64,000 nt of DNA, from the NCBI GenBank assembly GCA_028583605.1, contig CM053335.1, forward strand, positions 15,684,553-15,748,552, given 5' to 3'. The notes under the pieces were generated by a model that was not told the DNA's origin, ran no database searches, and saw nothing but the letters and a program-made list of their open reading frames with translations. The translations under genes and the position numbers were made by a program. This stretch comes from Dastarcus helophoroides (taxonomy: Eukaryota; Arthropoda; Insecta; Coleoptera; Bothrideridae). Of this stretch, positions 61,501-64,000 are shown one piece after another; within the stretch, counting starts at the first letter, position 1; every line of letters starts with the position of its first letter.

Positions 61501-63990
61501 AAAGTTAATTTTGAAATTATAAGTGTTGCGATTCAAGTTGAAGTTCAGATAAAAAGATAGAAAATTTCTGGTTAACTTAGAGACATTTTTGAGTGGCAGC
61601 AGTTTTTGAATAATGAAAGAAAATCAACGGCCAAAAATTATACTTAACTTTAAAAAGGTCTATAGAAGTCAAATTTTTTTTTCAATGATTCCATCATTTA
61701 GGTTCTTTAATTTACTGGTTTCCAAGTCATGTACGATGATTTTTTGCCAAGTTCATGGTGGACTCTTGTTGGTCGAAAACATTATCAACTTCCATTAACA
61801 AGAAATTAAATATTTCCAAACTGGGTAGCAGAAATGTTAGATAAAATTAACAAACATAAAATGTTCGTTACTCAAAATAAAAAAGTCATTTTAGAATTTG
61901 ATGACTCCGGAAATAATGACCATACAGAATGCGAGTAAGGTTTAGAAAAGAACAAAGCGCTGTTTACAAATTTCAATTACTGGGTTCACGATAGAAAAAT
62001 AATATTTGTTCCATTTCCATTTTTATCTAGAAGATGCGCAGCCAGAGCCACCGAAAGGTACCGCTTACACGATGCTTCGATTGCAACGAGAAGACTTTCG
62101 TCGTAGATTAATTGAAGTTATAAGTGTAAAAGAAGAGATGATGGACGTGGACCCAAACGAAATACCAAATGAAGAAGAAAAAGAAATGATGCGATACTAC
62201 TACTACATAAGACAAGGAATCGACACCATCCACGTGGCCCCATTAGATTTCGAAGTCTTAAGCAGAGTAATATCCCCGAATTGCGCCCAATACTCTCCTG
62301 ATTGCAACGATCGTTCTAGGTGCTCAATTTGGTGCCACCACGCCTTACGAAATGGGTAGAGATTATGGATACGTGCATAGCTGACATAAAAGAGGATTTC
62401 ATGGTGACTGTCAAGAAGGCGATCGTGGATTTTATACTTCAGGAAGCCGGCCATAAAAAAATCAAAAAGGAGGAGGAGTCGCCCCATCGGCTGGAACTCC
62501 TAGGCAGACCTGAAAATTGGAAGGACAAATACGCCACCGCGAGAAGGAGAATCAAAAATATCTTGAATACTTCCAACCCGTGCCTCGCCTCTTTATTGGA
62601 TTTATGGGAAAACAGATTCAAGTAAGTTAATCGATTTGTATTTGGAAAAAAAATTGAAATATAATTGACCCAATTGTTCAACTGGGGGCCCTGGAATGCA
62701 ACCCATTAGACCACAGTGTGTGGTCAGTGAGCGAACTAAGCGTGTACAGTTGAACCACAAACGCTTAGCAAAGCGGTTGCTCTCTGGAAAGTCCCAGAAG
62801 ACTAGATTCTAATGCAATGTTCAACTGTAGGCAACTCCGCTTAATAAACACACACGAGCTGATGAAGCACGATGGTGCTTTTGATTTGACCGAATTCAAA
62901 AAGGTGGTCGACTTGCACTTACATAAATGCGACAAAATACTGAACAAGCATTATTTCAACGGGGCCATTGACGTTTTCTTGAATGGGAATAAAAAGAAAA
63001 TGCTACCGGATCCCGGCAACAAAAAGAAAATGATCTCATTTTACAACGCTGTTGCTACAGTGATGACCTTCCAGTTGCAAACACTATTTTTTACATCTTT
63101 GGAAGATTATATGTCGTACATCCTGGATATTAAGGTATTGTATTAATTGGTTGGAAAACTTTGGTTTGATTTTGTCAAGTTGCAGTATCGCAATAAAGGG
63201 TTTAAGCTTAGTTTGTTGTTCGTTGACGAAACTTTGGTGTTTCAACCACCATTTGAGAGCTTCCAAGAGACGATATTGAGCGCAATCGATGGGATGGTGG
63301 AAGCTGTTTACAAAATACCACGTTTGGAGTCGCAGTTGTATTTAGACTTTGAGGGAAAGCCCAAGAACTTACAGGTAGAATTTTGACTTGGATACCCATT
63401 TTTCCACCTTTAACAGTGGGATTTGTTGTTAATCTGCTAGTCAGTGTTTAGAGATTTATTAAACTGCTAACACTGACCACAGACACACATGACACCAATG
63501 AGTCTAGAAACATGCAATTTTGCACAGAATTTCCCCATATTACTTAAGTGAGCACTAAGAATATTTATTTTAAAATTGAGCTTCTAAGGGGGTAAAAATG
63601 TGTATTAAATTTGATATGTAATGAACCAGTTGACAGCTGTCATTGGTACTTTTCTAAAAGAATGCAAAAAACATATTTTTAATTTTTCCAAACAAATTAA
63701 AAAGTATTCTATTTTACTTAAGATTTTTTACATGTTCAGTATTCATTCAACTTTGCTCTAATTTAATCAACATTGTAGCCCTTTATATAAGCGAGATCTC
63801 GATGGTGAGGGTGGAAAATTGGGCATCCTGAATGACATGATTACGATTCGATTTATTTTAGCCAACTGTAAACGAAGAGTTGCTAAGTGTGGAGAGAATG
63901 CGAATAAAAGAAATGTTGGAAAATCAACGCATTGGGCCAGAATTGAGGGTCCAAGATTTTGACAAGTATATGTCGTTGATAAATGGAAAG
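58299..63990 (+). CDS. Dnah7: axonemal inner-arm dynein heavy chain (Dnah7-like), N-terminal part, runs off the window
   Basis: Join 58299-58524, 62031-62266, 62320-62621, 62831-63134, 63186-63374, 63862-63990, continuing past the window; all junctions are phase-compatible, giving 462 residues of the N-terminal tail. Diagnostic stretches are RYYYYIRQGIDTIHVAP, VKKAIVDFILQEAG, SPHRLELLGRPENW, LDLWENRFKQLRLI, GNKKKMLPDPGNKKKM and FYNAVATVMTFQLQ, which follow the single-headed DNAH7/DNAH3/DNAH12 family and best fit DNAH7 as I recall it. The tail binds intermediate/light chains and the doublet microtubule; the AAA motor would be encoded beyond 64000. Expression is expected in sperm and chordotonal sensory neurons. 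The first exon (MSRKAQNVERQRLLKRIADT) is joined on phase and position across a 3.5-kb repeat-filled intron and is less certain than the rest. Confidence 0.92.
58525..62030 (+). other. first dynein intron: T-rich minisatellite, telomere-like block, AT-rich tail
   Basis: 58600-58740 contains a tandem tgttcaaatgaaa pair and gttagaggttagagg, possibly remnants of a MITE. 58800-60000 is T-rich low-complexity DNA (ttttcaaaattttgactt type). 60093-61183 is the pentamer array. 61190-62020 is AT-rich without recognised features. Acceptor ttttatctag ends at 62030. Confidence 0.7.
60093..61183. repeat. interstitial telomere-like pentamer array (CCTAA and derivatives)
   Basis: Ordered blocks of 5-bp units: mixed CCGAA/CGAAA (60100-60172), GTAAA x11 (60176-60230), CTAAA x about 50 with TTTAAA variants (60231-60515), CCTAA x about 15 (60516-60600), CCAAA/ACAAA mixture (60600-60675), CCAAA x about 94 uninterrupted (60676-61145), then CTAAA and CCTAA again to 61183. 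CCTAA is the complement of TTAGG, the ancestral arthropod telomere repeat. Three overlapping minus-strand frames (FGLVW repeats) are artefacts. Confidence 0.95.
62031..62266 (+). CDS. Dnah7: dynein heavy chain exon 2
   Basis: Encodes DAQPEPPKGTAYTMLRLQRE, DFRRRLIEVISVKEEMMDVD and EMMRYYYYIRQGIDTIHVAP; ends FEVLSR in phase 0 at donor gtaata. Confidence 0.92.
62267..62319 (+). other. 53-bp dynein intron
   Basis: gtaata ... cgttctag. Removing it joins FEVLSR to VLNLVPPRLTKWVEIM and restores the family frame; without it the reading frame ends at 62359. Confidence 0.9.
62320..62621 (+). CDS. Dnah7: dynein heavy chain exon 3
   Basis: VLNLVPPRLTKWVEIMDTCI, EDFMVTVKKAIVDFILQEAG, SPHRLELLGRPENWKDKYAT, LASLLDLWENRF, with a split Lys codon; donor gtaagt at 62622. 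Confidence 0.93.
62622..62830 (+). other. dynein intron with a small inserted element flanked by 10-bp direct repeats
   Basis: tgttcaactg occurs at 62675-62684 and 62818-62827, bracketing 133 bp that contain two perfect hairpins (gaccaca/tgtggtc near 62711, ctaagcg/cgcttag near 62735-62767). The right direct repeat abuts the acceptor TAG at 62828-62830. Confidence 0.5.
62831..63134 (+). CDS. Dnah7: dynein heavy chain exon 4
   Basis: QLRLINTHELMKHDGAFDLT, HKCDKILNKHYFNGAIDVFL, NGNKKKMLPDPGNKKKM and FYNAVATVMTFQLQTLFF; phase 0 at donor gtattg. Confidence 0.93.
63186..63374 (+). CDS. Dnah7: dynein heavy chain exon 5
   Basis: YRNKGFKLSLLFVDETLVFQ, PPFESFQETILSAIDGMVEA, VYKIPRLESQLYLDFEGKPK, NLQ. 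Acceptor aagttgcag, donor gtagaa, both phase 0. Confidence 0.93.
63375..63861 (+). other. dynein intron, nothing recognised
   Basis: 487 bp of AT-rich sequence between donor gtagaa and acceptor ttattttag. No repeat or RNA seen. Confidence 0.8.
63862..63990 (+). CDS. Dnah7: dynein heavy chain exon 6, last in the window
   Basis: PTVNEELLSVERMRIKEMLE, NQRIGPELRVQDFDKYMSLI, NGK, phase 0 at probable donor gtaaaa at 63991. The FDKYMSLINGK stretch matches the K-Y-x-x-L-L-x-G segment of the family. Confidence 0.85.
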
Positions 63991-64000
63991 GTAAAAGAAT

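Noticed and set aside
62006..62359. Single continuous dynein exon ending at 62359
   Set aside because: The last 30 codons lose all family similarity; removing a 53-bp GT-AG intron restores it.

Overview
This is a eukaryotic nuclear window, almost certainly from an insect and possibly a beetle. The evidence is spliced genes with GT-AG introns, a mitochondrial EF-Ts, an axonemal dynein heavy chain, an NFAT5-type Rel-domain factor, and pentanucleotide CCTAA/TTAGG repeats of the arthropod telomere type. The sequence is AT-rich and most of it is tandem repeat, which has invaded the introns. Species and order are inference.

Layout: 1-39480 holds an NFAT gene on the plus strand. Seven coding exons (5255-37923) join in phase into about 1,020 residues: a short N-terminus, the DNA-binding Rel domain, an IPT/TIG domain and a 634-residue Ser/Gln/Met-rich tail. 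Its introns contain (i) a GGCCACTTTGTGTTAA-type array (1-5100), (ii) GTCGAAATTTTC minisatellites (7.5-20.8 kb), (iii) a family of GTACTACC satellites with 127, 280 and about 500-680 bp units (22.8-29.8 kb), (iv) a 20-bp array (29.9-30.3 kb), (v) a roughly 300-bp array ending in a large inverted repeat (30.3-33.0 kb), and (vi) about 3 kb of mostly unique sequence before the last exon. Three features suggest isoforms: a 57-bp intron that stays in frame if retained, a possible short form ending at an intronic poly(A) signal near 22767, and a possible cassette exon at 5598.

39.5-56.6 kb is a repeat-rich gene desert. It contains a degenerate hAT transposon with a perfect 8-bp target duplication (41621-42838), a hAT-type MITE also with a perfect 8-bp duplication (50389-50580), another candidate MITE, four long minisatellite blocks, and one unrecognised minus-strand gene (47205-48487) whose frame is broken by a single TAG.

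56.6-64 kb has two head-to-head housekeeping/ciliary genes. Mitochondrial EF-Ts (minus, three exons) and a Dnah7-like inner-arm dynein heavy chain (plus, six exons, continuing past the window end) share an upstream region of about 500 bp. That region carries four perfect-length 19-bp repeats of the palindrome GGAAANNTTTCC, a Rel/NFAT-like site. The first dynein intron holds a 1.1-kb block of interstitial telomere-like pentamers, including about 470 bp of uninterrupted CCAAA.

The genes do not form an obvious pathway. The recurring theme is satellite-swollen introns around otherwise conserved exons, with Rel-type GGAAA sites appearing both in the NFAT intron and in the shared promoter. Coordinates of splice sites were read by eye from GT/AG signals, phase and family alignment from memory; no database search was possible.
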